Assembly (NCBI GenBank): GCA_030425645.1
Contig: JAUHZK010000008.1
Coordinates: 62,001-126,000, forward strand
DNA: 64,000 bases
Source: Gammaproteobacteria bacterium
GTDB lineage: Bacteria > Pseudomonadota > Gammaproteobacteria > JAPPPA01
Direction of reading: 5' to 3'
Shown here piece after piece: positions 25,527 through 35,662 of this stretch; within the stretch, counting starts at the first letter, position 1, and each line of letters begins with the position of its first letter. Under the pieces are notes generated by a model. That model saw only the letters and a list, made by a program, of their open reading frames with translations. It made no database searches and had not been told where the DNA came from. Made by a program: the position numbers and the translations under genes.

Positions 25527-26225
25527 GTGACCGCAACCGCTCCCGCCTTGGACAACCCAAGCGAATGCTTCGTATTACGCAACCGAATGACGGGCATTGC
25601 CGTACTCGACGTACTGAGTAACGACATCAATCAACTCGTTATCCAACTTCAACAACGTTTGCAGTTGGCCCCTGAGCTATTCAAACAAGCTCCCGTAGCC
25701 CTACATGTGCCGGCCGCGGCGCAACCGCTAGATATCGCTGCTTTGTGCTCAGCCCTAAAACCACTCGCGCTAATCCCAGTGGCCATTACTGCAACAAGTG
25801 ACAATGCCGCCCAACTTGCCCAACAAGCGCAGCTAGGCGTGCTCGATATTGATAGCCAAAAGAGTAGCCCCACCACGCCGGCTGCGGCGGTAACTGCACC
25901 GGCCACTAAAGTCGTTAAACAGCCCGTGCGTTCCGGCCAACAAATTGTTTGCGACGGCGATTTGATCGTACTAGGCCAAGTTGGCGCCGGCGCTGAGGTA
26001 ATCGCTGCCGGCAATATTCATATATACGGTGCCCTGCGCGGCCGTGCTTTCGCTGGCGCTAAAGGCGACGAAAGCTGCCATATTTTTTGTCGGCAACTAG
26101 ATGCCGAGCTCGTTGCCATTGCTGGCGTTTTTAAAGTCAGCGAAGAACTAGACGACACACTGCGGCAACAGCCGAGCCATATTCAACTGCAAGCCGACCA
26201 GCTCCAAATAGCGGCGCTCGGCTAA
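25527..26225 (+). CDS. minC: Septum site-determining protein MinC
   Basis: FtsZ antagonist that blocks division at the poles. 232 residues. The N-terminal MinC_N domain (residues about 10-100) is followed by an Ala/Pro/Thr linker (about 108-130) and the beta-helical MinC_C domain starting at RSGQQIVCDGDLIVLGQVGA, with GNIHIYGALRGRAFAGA. Start codon is GTG, preceded by AAAGG. It heads the minCDE operon, 17 bases before minD. Confidence 0.95.
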   Translation: MTATAPALDNPSECFVLRNRMTGIAVLDVLSNDINQLVIQLQQRLQLAPELFKQAPVALHVPAAAQPLDIAALCSALKPLALIPVAITATSDNAAQLAQQAQLGVLDIDSQKSSPTTPAAAVTAPATKVVKQPVRSGQQIVCDGDLIVLGQVGAGAEVIAAGNIHIYGALRGRAFAGAKGDESCHIFCRQLDAELVAIAGVFKVSEELDDTLRQQPSHIQLQADQLQIAALG

Positions 26226-26242
26226 TTTTTAGAGGATAAAAC

Positions 26243-27055
26243 GTGAGTAAAATTGTTGTAGTGACCAGCGGTAAAGGCGGCGTGGGCAAAACCACCACCA
26301 GTGCAGCCTTTGCGACCGGCCTGGCCATGAAAGGTTATAAAACCGCCGTGATCGACTTTGATGTTGGGTTACGTAACCTAGACCTCATCATGGGCTGCGA
26401 ACGCCGAGTGGTCTATGACTTTGTGAATGTGATTAACGGTGAAGCCACGCTTCGCCAAGCGCTAATCAAAGATAAGCGTATTGAGAACCTCTACGTTCTA
26501 GCGGCATCACAAACCCGTGACAAAGACGCATTAAGCCAAGAAGGCGTAAAAAAGGTTTTAGATGACCTGAAAGCCGATGGCTTCGACTTTATTATCTGCG
26601 ACTCGCCTGCCGGCATTGAAAAAGGCGCTCACTTAGCCATGTTCTATGCCGACGAAGCCTTGGTAGTGACCAACCCAGAGGTTTCATCGGTACGCGACTC
26701 TGACCGCATCCTTGGTTTGCTCTCGAGCAAAACCCACCGTGCGGCCAACGACGAGCCTTGCATTAAAGAGCACCTAGTGCTGACCCGCTACGCACCACAT
26801 CGCGTAGAAACCGGCGAAATGCTGTCGGTTGAAGACGTGCAAGACATTCTGGCAATTCCTCTACTGGGTGTGATTCCTGAGTCCACCGCGGTGCTGAATG
26901 CCTCTAACCAAGGTGCACCGGTTATTCTGGACAACGAAAGCGACGCTGGCCAAGCCTACGACGACTTGATTGAGCGTTTCTTGGGTAACAGCGTTGATTT
27001 CCGCTTCATTGATAACAAGAAAAAAGGCTTCTTTGGCCGTATGTTCGGGAGCTAG
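26243..27055 (+). CDS. minD: Septum site-determining ATPase MinD
   Basis: Membrane-binding P-loop ATPase that recruits MinC and oscillates with MinE. 270 residues. The deviant Walker A motif is TSGKGGVGKTT (residues 8-18); DFDVGLRNLDLIMGCERR and the switch ICDSPAGIE follow. The C-terminal amphipathic membrane helix (KKKGFFGRMFGS) is intact. minE starts two bases after the stop. Confidence 0.98.
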   Translation: MSKIVVVTSGKGGVGKTTTSAAFATGLAMKGYKTAVIDFDVGLRNLDLIMGCERRVVYDFVNVINGEATLRQALIKDKRIENLYVLAASQTRDKDALSQEGVKKVLDDLKADGFDFIICDSPAGIEKGAHLAMFYADEALVVTNPEVSSVRDSDRILGLLSSKTHRAANDEPCIKEHLVLTRYAPHRVETGEMLSVEDVQDILAIPLLGVIPESTAVLNASNQGAPVILDNESDAGQAYDDLIERFLGNSVDFRFIDNKKKGFFGRMFGS

Positions 27056-27057
27056 AC

Positions 27058-27318
27058 ATGAGCTTTATGGATTATTTCCGCCGCAAGCAGCCGACCGCGT
27101 CGGTTGCTAAAGAGCGACTTCAAATTATTGTTGCGCACCAACGCCAACAACGTAATGCGCCAGACTGGCTGCCCAGCCTACAAGCCGATGTACTGGCTGC
27201 TATTCGCAAATATGTTGCTGTGGATGACAACGCCATCGACTTCCAAATGGAACAGGGCGACGGCTGCGAAGTCTTAGAGCTTAACGTTACCCTGCCAGAA
27301 AAGGCGCTTGCCGGTTAA
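27058..27318 (+). CDS. minE: Cell division topological specificity factor MinE
   Basis: 86 residues, normal length. The anti-MinCD region is KERLQIIVAHQRQQRNAPDW; the N-terminal MSFMDYFRRK matches the membrane-contacting segment. Activates MinD ATPase and restricts MinCD to the poles. Last gene of minCDE. Confidence 0.97.
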   Translation: MSFMDYFRRKQPTASVAKERLQIIVAHQRQQRNAPDWLPSLQADVLAAIRKYVAVDDNAIDFQMEQGDGCEVLELNVTLPEKALAG

Positions 27319-27328
27319 CGCTAAAACA

Positions 27329-27356
27329 GTGAGTGCCGGCGCTTGCCGGCACTCAC
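27329..27356. terminator. Hairpin between convergent minE and pyrE
   Basis: Perfect 12-bp stem GTGAGTGCCGGC / GCCGGCACTCAC with a GCTT loop between the two stop codons. No T run on either side, so its strength alone is uncertain. Confidence 0.6.
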
Positions 27357-27359
27357 GGT

Positions 27360-28010
27360 CTAATCACTAATACCGTAACGCGCCCGATAGCCGTTAACAG
27401 CTTCCAACTCAGCCTCTCGATTCGGCTGCGTACGCAACCAAGCAATCAAGTCACTTAAGCTAATAATGCAGGCCACTTTAAGGCCGTAGTCCTGCTCTAC
27501 CTCTTGAATGGCAGACAACTCCCCCGCTCCCCGTTCCTGACGATCTAGCGCCACCAATACCGCGTAGGGATCAGCACCCTCGGCATTGATAATATCGATC
27601 GATTCACGAATAGCCGTGCCCGCAGTAATCACGTCATCAACAATCACCACTCGGCCCGTTAATTGAGCGCCAACCAAGTTGCCGCCTTCACCGTGGTCTT
27701 TTTTCTCTTTGCGGTTAAAACACCAAGGGCGATCAATATCCAAATCACGCACCAGGCTTACCGCCGTCGCGCTGGCGAGTGGAATACCCTTATACGCCGG
27801 CCCAAACAACACCTGCCAGTCACTTCCTAGTTGGTCTTCGATGGCCGCGGCGTAGCATTCACCAAGGGTCGCCAAATCTGAACCTTGGTTAAACAAACCA
27901 GCATTGAAGAAATACGGACTGACACGGCCAGACTTCAATTCAAATTCGCCAAACTTAAGCACGCCACGGGCAATGGCTAGCTCTAGAAATTTTTTCTGAT
28001 AGGGTTTCAT
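27360..28010 (-). CDS. pyrE: Orotate phosphoribosyltransferase
   Basis: Forms orotidine 5'-phosphate from orotate and PRPP in pyrimidine synthesis. 216 residues from the ATG at 28010, preceded by AGGA at a seven-base gap. The PRPP motif is [29 protein letters not shown] and [12 protein letters not shown] (flexible catalytic loop) are present. Converges with minE. Confidence 0.97.
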   Translation of the reverse strand: MKPYQKKFLELAIARGVLKFGEFELKSGRVSPYFFNAGLFNQGSDLATLGECYAAAIEDQLGSDWQVLFGPAYKGIPLASATAVSLVRDLDIDRPWCFNRKEKKDHGEGGNLVGAQLTGRVVIVDDVITAGTAIRESIDIINAEGADPYAVLVALDRQERGAGELSAIQEVEQDYGLKVACIISLSDLIAWLRTQPNREAELEAVNGYRARYGISD

Positions 28011-28042
28011 CAAAGCTTCCTAATAATTTGCGCGAATTTTAC

Positions 28043-28555
28043 ATGTCCAAGCTCAAAAAATCCGTTGCGGCGTCAGCCGTTGCCGACCAAGTCCACAAAG
28101 TTTTTCCAAATGACATCAACAGTCATCAAACCGTTTTTGGCGGCGCCATGGTAGCCCATATTGATCGTATGGCTTTGGTGGTAGCTGAACGCCATGCTGG
28201 ACAAACCTGTGTCACCGCCTCAGTGGATGCCTTGCATTTCTTAGCGCCGGCAAAACAAGGGCACACGCTGGTGTTTTCTGCGGCGGTTAATCGCAGCTGG
28301 AACAGCTCAATGGAAATCGGTGCGCGAGTCGAGGCCGAAGACAGCCATACTGGCGAGCGCCAACATGTTGTTTCCGCCTATCTCACTTTTATTGCCGTCA
28401 ACAAAGACGGCAAGGCCGTACCGGTACCTGAACTGGTACCGGAAACCGAACAGGAAAAATTGCGCAGGGGCGAAGCTCGGCTACGACGTGAACAGCGCCT
28501 ACGGCAGGCCGAAGAACTTAAGCGCTACCGTTGCCAGGCAACCGGCAGCTGCTAA
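28043..28555 (+). CDS. Acyl-CoA thioesterase, hotdog family
   Basis: 170 residues, COG1607-type acyl-CoA hydrolase. The pattern INSHQTVFGGAMVAHIDRMAL has the family helix and acidic residue; FLAPAKQGHTLVFSAAVNRSWNSSMEIGARVEAE follows. The C-terminal tail is long and basic (RRGEARLRREQRLRQAEELK). ATG 28043 was chosen over the upstream in-frame TTG. Its stop codon TAA overlaps the TAG of the opposing MMPL gene. Divergent from pyrE across about 30 bases. Confidence 0.9.
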   Translation: MSKLKKSVAASAVADQVHKVFPNDINSHQTVFGGAMVAHIDRMALVVAERHAGQTCVTASVDALHFLAPAKQGHTLVFSAAVNRSWNSSMEIGARVEAEDSHTGERQHVVSAYLTFIAVNKDGKAVPVPELVPETEQEKLRRGEARLRREQRLRQAEELKRYRCQATGSC

Positions 28556-30873
28556 GCTGCCGGCGCGGTTTTCTTACGGTCAACCAGCATCAGCAAGGCT
28601 GGTAGGAACAACAGGTCAAACACCACCGCCAACATAATGGTCATGGCCACCATGTTGCCCATAGCGCTGTTCACGTCAAAGTCAGACAACCCTAAGATCG
28701 CGAAGCCGGCCGCCAAGGCAATTGACGTCACCATTAAGGCCGCACCCACGGTATCAAAGGCATAGCGAATCGACTCTTCGGTGGTTTTGCCAGCCACGCG
28801 TCGCGCACGCAGATACTTACTGAGGAAGTGCACGGTGTCGTCAACAACAATACCCAAGGTGATACTGAACACGGCCGCGATCGACATATTGATATAGCCC
28901 ATGGTGTAGCCCCAGATGCCAAACGCCATCGCCGCTGGGAAAGCATTCGGTATCAGTGACAACAGGCCAAACTTAAACGAGCGCAGCGCCAGAATCAGCG
29001 TTGCCGAAATCAACAAGATCGCCAAGGCGGTTCCGCTCAGCATGCTGTAAATGGTGCGCTGACCAATATGTGCAAACATCAAGGAAATAGACGAGCCGTC
29101 CGACTTCAACTCTGGCGCATGCGTGTCGAACCACTCCTGCGCCGCCGCTTCTAGGTCAATAATCTCCTGCGCCGACTGGTCAGCAATACGTGCATTCAGC
29201 CTTAGTGCCGATTTATCGAAGCTCATCTGATTACCTAGATCCAAACCAAACGGTAGCGAGAACTCGTACAGCAAGTGATATTGCGCGGCTAAGTCGCGAC
29301 TCTCTGGAATCTTGTAAAACGCCGGATCATCATTATTCATGACACGGTTAAGGCGTTTCATAGTACGGGTAAAGACATCAATGTGAGTGGTCTCTGGTCG
29401 CGCGTCGTACCAGTCGGCAAATTCGTCAACCTTGGCTAGGAACTCAGGGTCGTTCACACAGTTGGCCTGACCGCAGCTCAGCTCATACATAATATTGTCG
29501 AAGCCGGTGAGGTTTTCCTGCATAAAGTCAGCCGCTGTTCTAAACGGTACACCTTTGTGGAAATACTGAATGGTGTTGTCGTTCAGTTCGTTGCGCGGCA
29601 TGCCGGCAATCAGTACCAGCGCGACCGACACCGAGCCAATCAAGAACTTGACTGGGTGGCCAATAATCGAACCCGCTAACTTCTGTAGGCCGCCCTCATT
29701 GCCACCTTCGCTGGTGTTGTCTTTGCGGCCTTTAGCCGGCAACGCCATCATCATTCCTGGCAATACCGTTAGCGTGAAAATCCACGCGGCAATCACGCCC
29801 AAGGCACAGACATTGCCCATTTCAGCAATCGGTGGCGAGTCGGCAAAGTTCAAGCTGACAAAACCAATCGCGGTGGTAAACGAGGTTAAAAACACTGGCT
29901 GCATATTTACAGACAGGGTTTTGGTCATGGCTTCGGCCTTATCAAAACCACGGCCTAAATTACGCAGATAAAGAATCAGTAAGTGAACTGAATCGCATAC
30001 CGCCAGCGTCATAATGACCACCGGCGCAGAAATATTAACTTGGTTAAGTGGGATACCCAGCCAACCGGCAGCACCTTCCGCCGCCAGCGTACTAATACCA
30101 ACAATTGTCAGCGTCACCAATACAGATGCCCAGCTACGGAAGAACAACAGCAGCAACACCAACGTCAGCAAGTACATGGCCGGAATCAACGTGCCCATGT
30201 CTTCAATGGAGTTTTCGTTAAAGGCGGTATTAACGATCAGCACACCCATTAGGTAAATGGTATGTCCGGGGTATTTAGCTTCCATTTCGTCGCGCTTTTC
30301 ACGCGACATTTTCACTAGCTCAACCGTCTCGCTCTCATAGTCGAGGCGGTTATCTGACATCTCAAAAGTGACTTGCACCGCGGTCACATCACCCTTGGCA
30401 GCGACCATATTGTTTCTCAAGATCGGCTCTGCCAAGGCAATGCTGCGTGCTTCTTGCCGTTGCTCCAGGGTCGCTGTCGCCGCGTCGTCAACCAAATCGA
30501 CCACGATCAAATCATCACCCTCGGCATAGGTGTGCTGGTAATTCGTCAGCGAGTCCACCCGCGAGGATGTAGGCATTTGCCAACCAAACTCGGTTAACTC
30601 TTCAACCAGGCGCAGCGTGTCATTGGTGAATACATCGCCGTCGTCAGGGGCGATGATAAACGTCATGCCATCATCTTTAGAAAAGGTTTCTTGGATGCGC
30701 TCATAAGCCTTCAACTGCGGGTTGTCTGGCTTAAAGAAGATTTTGTAATCGCTTTCAAAGTAGAGGTTTTTGCCGCCATAGCCGAGCACGGCCAATACTG
30801 CAAAAGACGCCACCATCAGCCACTTACGGTTTGCGACCAACCATGCCGCTACGCGATCATTGAAATCTTTCAT
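28552..30873 (-). CDS. MMPL/RND superfamily transporter
   Basis: Large inner-membrane exporter of 773 residues starting MKDFNDRVAAWLV (the open frame begins 52 codons earlier, but that part is not RND-like). It has one N-terminal helix, a periplasmic loop of about 200 residues, five helices (TLIPAMYLLTLVLLLLFF and on), then the repeat with a second loop and five helices. Charged intramembrane phrases (ITLGIVVDDTVHFLSKYLRA; LAVCDSVHLLI) are in RND-proton-relay positions. COG1033 type, likely lipid or hydrophobic-compound export; the LolA-like protein at 21629-22408 is the usual kind of partner. Confidence 0.9.
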   Translation of the reverse strand: MKDFNDRVAAWLVANRKWLMVASFAVLAVLGYGGKNLYFESDYKIFFKPDNPQLKAYERIQETFSKDDGMTFIIAPDDGDVFTNDTLRLVEELTEFGWQMPTSSRVDSLTNYQHTYAEGDDLIVVDLVDDAATATLEQRQEARSIALAEPILRNNMVAAKGDVTAVQVTFEMSDNRLDYESETVELVKMSREKRDEMEAKYPGHTIYLMGVLIVNTAFNENSIEDMGTLIPAMYLLTLVLLLLFFRSWASVLVTLTIVGISTLAAEGAAGWLGIPLNQVNISAPVVIMTLAVCDSVHLLILYLRNLGRGFDKAEAMTKTLSVNMQPVFLTSFTTAIGFVSLNFADSPPIAEMGNVCALGVIAAWIFTLTVLPGMMMALPAKGRKDNTSEGGNEGGLQKLAGSIIGHPVKFLIGSVSVALVLIAGMPRNELNDNTIQYFHKGVPFRTAADFMQENLTGFDNIMYELSCGQANCVNDPEFLAKVDEFADWYDARPETTHIDVFTRTMKRLNRVMNNDDPAFYKIPESRDLAAQYHLLYEFSLPFGLDLGNQMSFDKSALRLNARIADQSAQEIIDLEAAAQEWFDTHAPELKSDGSSISLMFAHIGQRTIYSMLSGTALAILLISATLILALRSFKFGLLSLIPNAFPAAMAFGIWGYTMGYINMSIAAVFSITLGIVVDDTVHFLSKYLRARRVAGKTTEESIRYAFDTVGAALMVTSIALAAGFAILGLSDFDVNSAMGNMVAMTIMLAVVFDLLFLPALLMLVDRKKTAPAA

Positions 30874-31053
30874 CCGGAGAAACCTAAGATAATTTATATA
30901 CTTAGACGCATTTAACCATAGTCGATCGCATTGGTTTTGACCGTAAGCGACAAAAAACCTGAGCAAAAACAGAATCTGGTTTACAGTGACTGAACTGTAT
31001 CTATTAACAACAGCTACAAGCTTCCCCAAGACCTAAACCATCAGAGACCACTT

Positions 31054-32631
31054 GTGACCGCGGCCGCTAACCAACATCCCAAACGTTCATGGCAAGAAAC
31101 ACTCGCCATGCTGAAATCACCTCCGGTATGGGTGATGTTGCTACTAGGCTTCTCTGCCGGCCTACCTTTGTTGCTAATTTTTTCGTCTTTGTCGCTATGG
31201 CTTTCTGAAGCGGGCGTTCAGAAATCTACCGTTACCCTATTTAGCTGGGCCGCGCTGGGTTATTCCTTCAAGTTTGTCTGGGCACCCATTGTTGACTCTC
31301 TACCGGTACCGCTACTGACAGATAAAATGGGGCGGCGACGCAGCTGGCTACTTATTTCTCAGCTCGGCATTGTTGCCAGCATCGTGTCGATGGCCATGAT
31401 CGACCCGTCTAGCAATCTTGAGGCCTTATCGGTAATGGCCTTTGCCGCCGTTGCATTAGGGTTTTCCTCAGCCACACAAGACATTGTTATCGACGCCTAC
31501 CGGATTGAGAGCGCCGACCAAGACCTACAAGCCATCCTCGCGGCCACTTATATCGCTGGCTACCGTATTGCCATGTTGGTCTCGGGCGCGCTGTGTATTG
31601 TGCTTGCCCAGGCATGGGGATCAACAGCCGAGGCCTATAGCTACAGCGCTTGGCAGGCCGCTTATTTGTGCATGGCCGCGGCAATGCTATTGGGCATTGT
31701 GACAACGCTACTCATGGCAGAGCCCGCCGCTAGCAGTCAGCAGAGCAAACAACATTCGCTATCTAGCTATCTGCGTTTTCTATTTACTTTTGTCTGCAGC
31801 GTCTTGGCCCTTATTCTTTGCTATCGCACTGTCGGTGCGCCGCTAGAGGAAATGCGACAAAGCTTAGTCAGCCTCTGGGGCAATAAAAACTTAGCCGGAT
31901 TCGTGGTCGAAAGCATACGGCTCGGCGCCGCTATTACTGCGGCTGCCGCCACCGCCTATCTCTGTGTTGCACTAGGCATTAGCCAAAGAGAGATGGTTAA
32001 GGCGACTTATGTTGAGCCCGTCATCGACTTTTTTAAACGTTATGGTCTTGGCTTAGCGGCACTACTACTCGCTATTGTTGGGCTTTACCGAATCTCTGAC
32101 ATTGTGCTCGGCGTCATTAGCAACTTGTTCTATTTGGATTTGGGCTACTCCAAAACCGAAATTGCCAGCGCCGTAAAAACCTTTGGCCTATTAATGAGTA
32201 TTGCGGGTGGCTTTGCCGGCGGTTTGTTGGCGCTTCGGTTTGGGGTTATGCGTAGCTTGATTTTGGGCGCCGTACTCGCAGCCGCCACCAACTTGCTGTT
32301 TTTGTTATTGGCGCATATCGGCTACAACCTACCATTCCTCTATGTGGTGGTCGGTGTCGACAACCTCTGCGCCGGTCTCGCCTCGGCGGCGTTTGTGGCA
32401 TTTCTATCTAGCCTGACTAATATCGCCTTCACTGCCATGCAATACGCCATCTTCAGCTCGCTGATGACACTAATCCCTAAAGTCATTGGTGGCTATTCCG
32501 GCGGCATTGTTGAAAGCCTGGGTTATGAACAATTTTTTGTTATTACCACGCTACTAGGACTGCCGGTATTGCTGTTACTGGTATACGCGAACAAAAAGTT
32601 CGACTTGCAGCTGCCGAATGCCAACAATTGA
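31054..32631 (+). CDS. ampG: AmpG-type muropeptide permease (MFS)
   Basis: Major facilitator transporter of 525 residues with about 12-14 helices. The start LLLGFSAGLPLLLIFSSLSL, then FKFVWAPIVDSLPVPLL, DKMGRRRSWL and ATQDIVIDAYRIE are hallmark AmpG phrases. It imports GlcNAc-anhydroMurNAc peptides for cell-wall recycling. GTG start at 31054. The downstream Rieske gene overlaps its end by 14 bases. Slightly longer than the usual ~490-residue AmpG because of a central extension. Confidence 0.9.
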   Translation: MTAAANQHPKRSWQETLAMLKSPPVWVMLLLGFSAGLPLLLIFSSLSLWLSEAGVQKSTVTLFSWAALGYSFKFVWAPIVDSLPVPLLTDKMGRRRSWLLISQLGIVASIVSMAMIDPSSNLEALSVMAFAAVALGFSSATQDIVIDAYRIESADQDLQAILAATYIAGYRIAMLVSGALCIVLAQAWGSTAEAYSYSAWQAAYLCMAAAMLLGIVTTLLMAEPAASSQQSKQHSLSSYLRFLFTFVCSVLALILCYRTVGAPLEEMRQSLVSLWGNKNLAGFVVESIRLGAAITAAAATAYLCVALGISQREMVKATYVEPVIDFFKRYGLGLAALLLAIVGLYRISDIVLGVISNLFYLDLGYSKTEIASAVKTFGLLMSIAGGFAGGLLALRFGVMRSLILGAVLAAATNLLFLLLAHIGYNLPFLYVVVGVDNLCAGLASAAFVAFLSSLTNIAFTAMQYAIFSSLMTLIPKVIGGYSGGIVESLGYEQFFVITTLLGLPVLLLLVYANKKFDLQLPNANN

Positions 32632-32962
32632 GTCCATGAAGCTAGCCGACGTACACGACATCCCAAACCCCGGCTCAATCAGCCATGACGCGGCTGGCAA
32701 GTTTCGGCCCTACAACATTATGTTGGTACGCAACGGTTTAGATATCAAAGCCTATGTAAATAGCTGCCCACACACTGGGGCACCCTTAGACTTTGTAGAC
32801 GGCAGGTTTCTAAGCCCAGACAAGCAGCATATTCAATGCACCACCCACGATGCCTTATTCGATATCAACAACGGCCGCTGCCTCGCTGGCCCCTGCCCCG
32901 GCCAGAGCCTAAAACCCGTGGCGATTGAAGTGATTAATGGTGAGGTTTGGCTGGCCGATTAA
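32618..32962 (+). CDS. Rieske [2Fe-2S] domain protein
   Basis: 114 residues, a free-standing Rieske domain. Cluster ligands are C-P-H ([10 protein letters not shown]) and C-T-T-H ([15 protein letters not shown]), typical of dioxygenase-type or NirD-like ferredoxins. It overlaps ampG by 14 bases and converges with erpA. The redox partner is unknown. Confidence 0.88.
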   Translation: MPTIESMKLADVHDIPNPGSISHDAAGKFRPYNIMLVRNGLDIKAYVNSCPHTGAPLDFVDGRFLSPDKQHIQCTTHDALFDINNGRCLAGPCPGQSLKPVAIEVINGEVWLAD

Positions 32963-33324
32963 ACCGAAAACGAACTGCCGCAGCCGCAGGTGGTTTGCGC
33001 GTTGGGGTTTCTAATGACGAATTGTTCGCCTTCCAAACCACTACTGTAGTCAATTTCAGCACCCACTAAGTATTGAAAGCTCATCGGGTCAACTACTAGC
33101 TGCACACCTTGCTTCTCTACCGTGGTATCGCCTTCGTCGCTGTTTTCATCAAAGGTAAAGCCATACTGAAAACCGCTACAACCACCACCTTGGATAAACA
33201 CACGTAACTTCAGTGCGTCATTGCCTTCTTCTTCCAGCAACTCTTTCACTTTTGCGGCAGCCGAATCGGTAAAGATTAAGCTAGGGCGTTCACCGCCACC
33301 GTAAGATTGTGCTTCCAAACTCAT
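32959..33324 (-). CDS. erpA: Iron-sulfur cluster insertion protein ErpA
   Basis: A-type carrier delivering [4Fe-4S] clusters, for example to isoprenoid enzymes IspG/IspH. 121 residues with the three conserved cysteines Cys49 ([10 protein letters not shown]), Cys113 and Cys115 (TTCGCGSSF). Last gene of the argC-DUF6776-bactofilin-erpA run found in related gammaproteobacteria. Confidence 0.95.
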   Translation of the reverse strand: MSLEAQSYGGGERPSLIFTDSAAAKVKELLEEEGNDALKLRVFIQGGGCSGFQYGFTFDENSDEGDTTVEKQGVQLVVDPMSFQYLVGAEIDYSSGLEGEQFVIRNPNAQTTCGCGSSFSV

Positions 33325-33394
33325 AAAACTCTGCCTCGCGCCGCCTTATAGCTAAGCGCTTATCTCTAAAGTATGACCGATGGCGAAAAAACCG

Positions 33395-33847
33395 CTAGGC
33401 AGTTTTTTCGCGTTGCGCGGCGGCCTTGTTGACTGATTTCAACTTCGGCTTACCAACCTCTCCGCCGGGCTCACAAAATACCAACTGGCCGTTGACCTGG
33501 GCACCGACTGCAACATCAATCAGGTTGTAATAAACATTGCCATTAATGCGGGCATTTTCTGCTAATTCAACTAAACCAGTAGAACGCACATCACCGTCAA
33601 CGGTGCCATTAATATTCACATTTGGCACACGTAGCTCCCCTACCACGCACCCTTGCTCACTTAAGTGGCAACTAGATTGACTGTCATCCAGCGCCAACAC
33701 GTTGCCTTTAACAACACCATCTATATGCAAACCACCGGTGAAACTTAAATCACCCTCTACTGTGGTTTGTGGCCCCAGTAGCGTATCAATCTGATTATTA
33801 ATACCGCTGCTTTGGCGACGACGTTTACCCATTTTCATTAGTGCCAT
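33395..33847 (-). CDS. Bactofilin family protein
   Basis: 150 residues with the polymer-forming cytoskeletal core (beta-helix of about residues 25-125): LLGPQTTVEGDLSFTGGLHI, VVKGNVLALD, INGTVDGDVRSTG. Bactofilins polymerise without nucleotide and organise wall synthesis. An excess of Cys (SCHLSEQGCVVG) is present in the middle. In the argC-DUF6776-bactofilin-erpA operon. Confidence 0.92.
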   Translation of the reverse strand: MALMKMGKRRRQSSGINNQIDTLLGPQTTVEGDLSFTGGLHIDGVVKGNVLALDDSQSSCHLSEQGCVVGELRVPNVNINGTVDGDVRSTGLVELAENARINGNVYYNLIDVAVGAQVNGQLVFCEPGGEVGKPKLKSVNKAAAQREKTA

Positions 33848-33888
33848 GACTTGCCCCTAAAATCCTTTTTTCAAATCCATGTGGTTAT

Positions 33889-34623
33889 TTAGCGCAATAG
33901 CGCCAACCACTCCCTTTCTTCTAACAACTGCGACGCTTTTGGCCGACGCACCGCAATATCAATTGCCAGCTCCTTGGGCTCAAACCCCTCTGGCAAGGTC
34001 AACGGCAAGGTAATGTTCTGAAAATAACGATAACCAAACTTAACCGAATCCACGGCGGCCGGATGTAACTGCTTCAATGTAAGTTCAAGCGGCTCACCGT
34101 CTTGCTGACCATACAGCGAGAGGGCAATTTTACCGCTTGCTCGCACATCATGCTGTTTAACCTGGGTCATGGTGATATTCACCGACCAATTTAGCTCATC
34201 ACTACCCGGGCGTAACTGAATATCACTCACGCGAATACCTGCCTTTGCAGCTTCCGAACCAAGGATGTTCTCGTAAAACTGCAGCTGCTCAAGCAACTGG
34301 TGCTTTTCAAGCAGTGCGCCTTGCAACTCTTTTTGCATCTCAACCGCTGCCTGTATTTCCAGGTCGGTTAGCTGACGCTGAGTCTCCAACTTCCGCGTTA
34401 AAGCTTGGATTTGCTCTTGTTGTTGCTGCAAAACCACAAAACTACGGTCTTGCACGGCCAACAACGCAGCTCGATCATCTAGATTCTCACCCACGCGCAG
34501 GGCACCACGCAAACTGCCTAAATGGTAGCTTTGCCAAAGCAGCAAAGTAGCCAACGCCACCAATACCGCCCACCACCAACGGCTAGCGGGACTTTGCTCT
34601 TTAACAACCCTTACGCGAGGCAT
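33889..34623 (-). CDS. Membrane-anchored coiled-coil protein (DUF6776-like)
   Basis: 244 residues with one N-terminal transmembrane helix (WWWAVLVALATLLLW), a long coiled coil (about 45-125, rich in Gln, Glu and Leu) and a beta-rich periplasmic C-terminus (SDIQLRPGSDELNWSVNITM). The conserved place between argC and a bactofilin supports a role in the same envelope process as the bactofilin, but the function is not known. Confidence 0.82.
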   Translation of the reverse strand: MPRVRVVKEQSPASRWWWAVLVALATLLLWQSYHLGSLRGALRVGENLDDRAALLAVQDRSFVVLQQQQEQIQALTRKLETQRQLTDLEIQAAVEMQKELQGALLEKHQLLEQLQFYENILGSEAAKAGIRVSDIQLRPGSDELNWSVNITMTQVKQHDVRASGKIALSLYGQQDGEPLELTLKQLHPAAVDSVKFGYRYFQNITLPLTLPEGFEPKELAIDIAVRRPKASQLLEEREWLALLR

Positions 34624-34630
34624 GGCAACA

Positions 34631-35662
34631 CTACGGCAATAAGGCGGCAGCTTCTAAACCAGCCGTTTCAGCCAAACCATGCGCTAGGTTAAAGTTTTGC
34701 ACGGCCTGCCCGGCGGCACCTTTAACAAGGTTATCAATCACGGAAGAGACCACCACCACGTCACCACCTTGTGGACGCGTAACGGCAATGCGGCAAGTAT
34801 TAATACCCCGCACCGAACGGGTTTGCGGCTGCTGTCCAGCAGGCAATACATCTACAAACGGCTCGTTCGCATAGCGCTGCTCGAATAAGCCCTGCAGATC
34901 AACAGAGGTATCGGTCAAACGCGCATATAAGGTCGCTTGAATGCCCCGAATCATCGGCGTTAAATGCGGCACAAAAGTCAGTTCGGGCATTTGGCCACAA
35001 ACCGCTTCAAGGCCACGACGAATTTCTGGCAGGTGACGATGACCACCCACGCCATAAGCCATCATCGAGTCACCGGACTCGCAGAACAAGCTGCCAACCT
35101 TAGCGCCACGGCCGGCACCACTGACACCCGATTTGCAATCGGCGATCAGGCTGTTTAAATCAATGACATCAAGCAAGGGCAAGAAGCCCAGCTGTGTTGC
35201 AGTTGGATAACAACCCGGCACTGCGATTAATTGCGCCGACGCAATCTGCTGCCGATTCACTTCTGGTAAACCGTAAACAGCGTCCGCCAACAACTCCGGC
35301 GCAGGATGCGGCTCGCCGTACCAGCCAGCCCACTCGGCGGCATCTTTCAGCCGGAAATCCGCAGACAGGTCGATCACCCGTGTGCCTTTAGCCAATAAAG
35401 CAGGCGCATGGTGCGCGGCGGTAGCATGCGGCGTGGCATAGAAAACCACGTCGTGCGCCGCTAGCGCATCAACGTCTGGCTCAACAAATTTCAGGTCGTA
35501 ATGACCGCGCAAATTAGGGAATAAATCCGCCACTGAACGTCCGGCTTCGGCGCGCGAAGTCACCATGCGCACATCCGCATTCGGATGGCTTGCCAACAAA
35601 CGTAATAACTCAACCCCGGTATAGCCGGTAGCTCCAACAATGGCGATAGAAATGCTAGACAT
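34631..35662 (-). CDS. argC: N-acetyl-gamma-glutamyl-phosphate reductase
   Basis: NADPH-dependent step of arginine synthesis. 343 residues. The N-terminal Rossmann motif is [12 protein letters not shown]; the catalytic Cys151 is in [13 protein letters not shown], and HRHLPEI carries the catalytic His. First gene of the minus-strand operon with the DUF6776-like gene seven bases downstream. Confidence 0.97.
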   Translation of the reverse strand: MSSISIAIVGATGYTGVELLRLLASHPNADVRMVTSRAEAGRSVADLFPNLRGHYDLKFVEPDVDALAAHDVVFYATPHATAAHHAPALLAKGTRVIDLSADFRLKDAAEWAGWYGEPHPAPELLADAVYGLPEVNRQQIASAQLIAVPGCYPTATQLGFLPLLDVIDLNSLIADCKSGVSGAGRGAKVGSLFCESGDSMMAYGVGGHRHLPEIRRGLEAVCGQMPELTFVPHLTPMIRGIQATLYARLTDTSVDLQGLFEQRYANEPFVDVLPAGQQPQTRSVRGINTCRIAVTRPQGGDVVVVSSVIDNLVKGAAGQAVQNFNLAHGLAETAGLEAAALLP

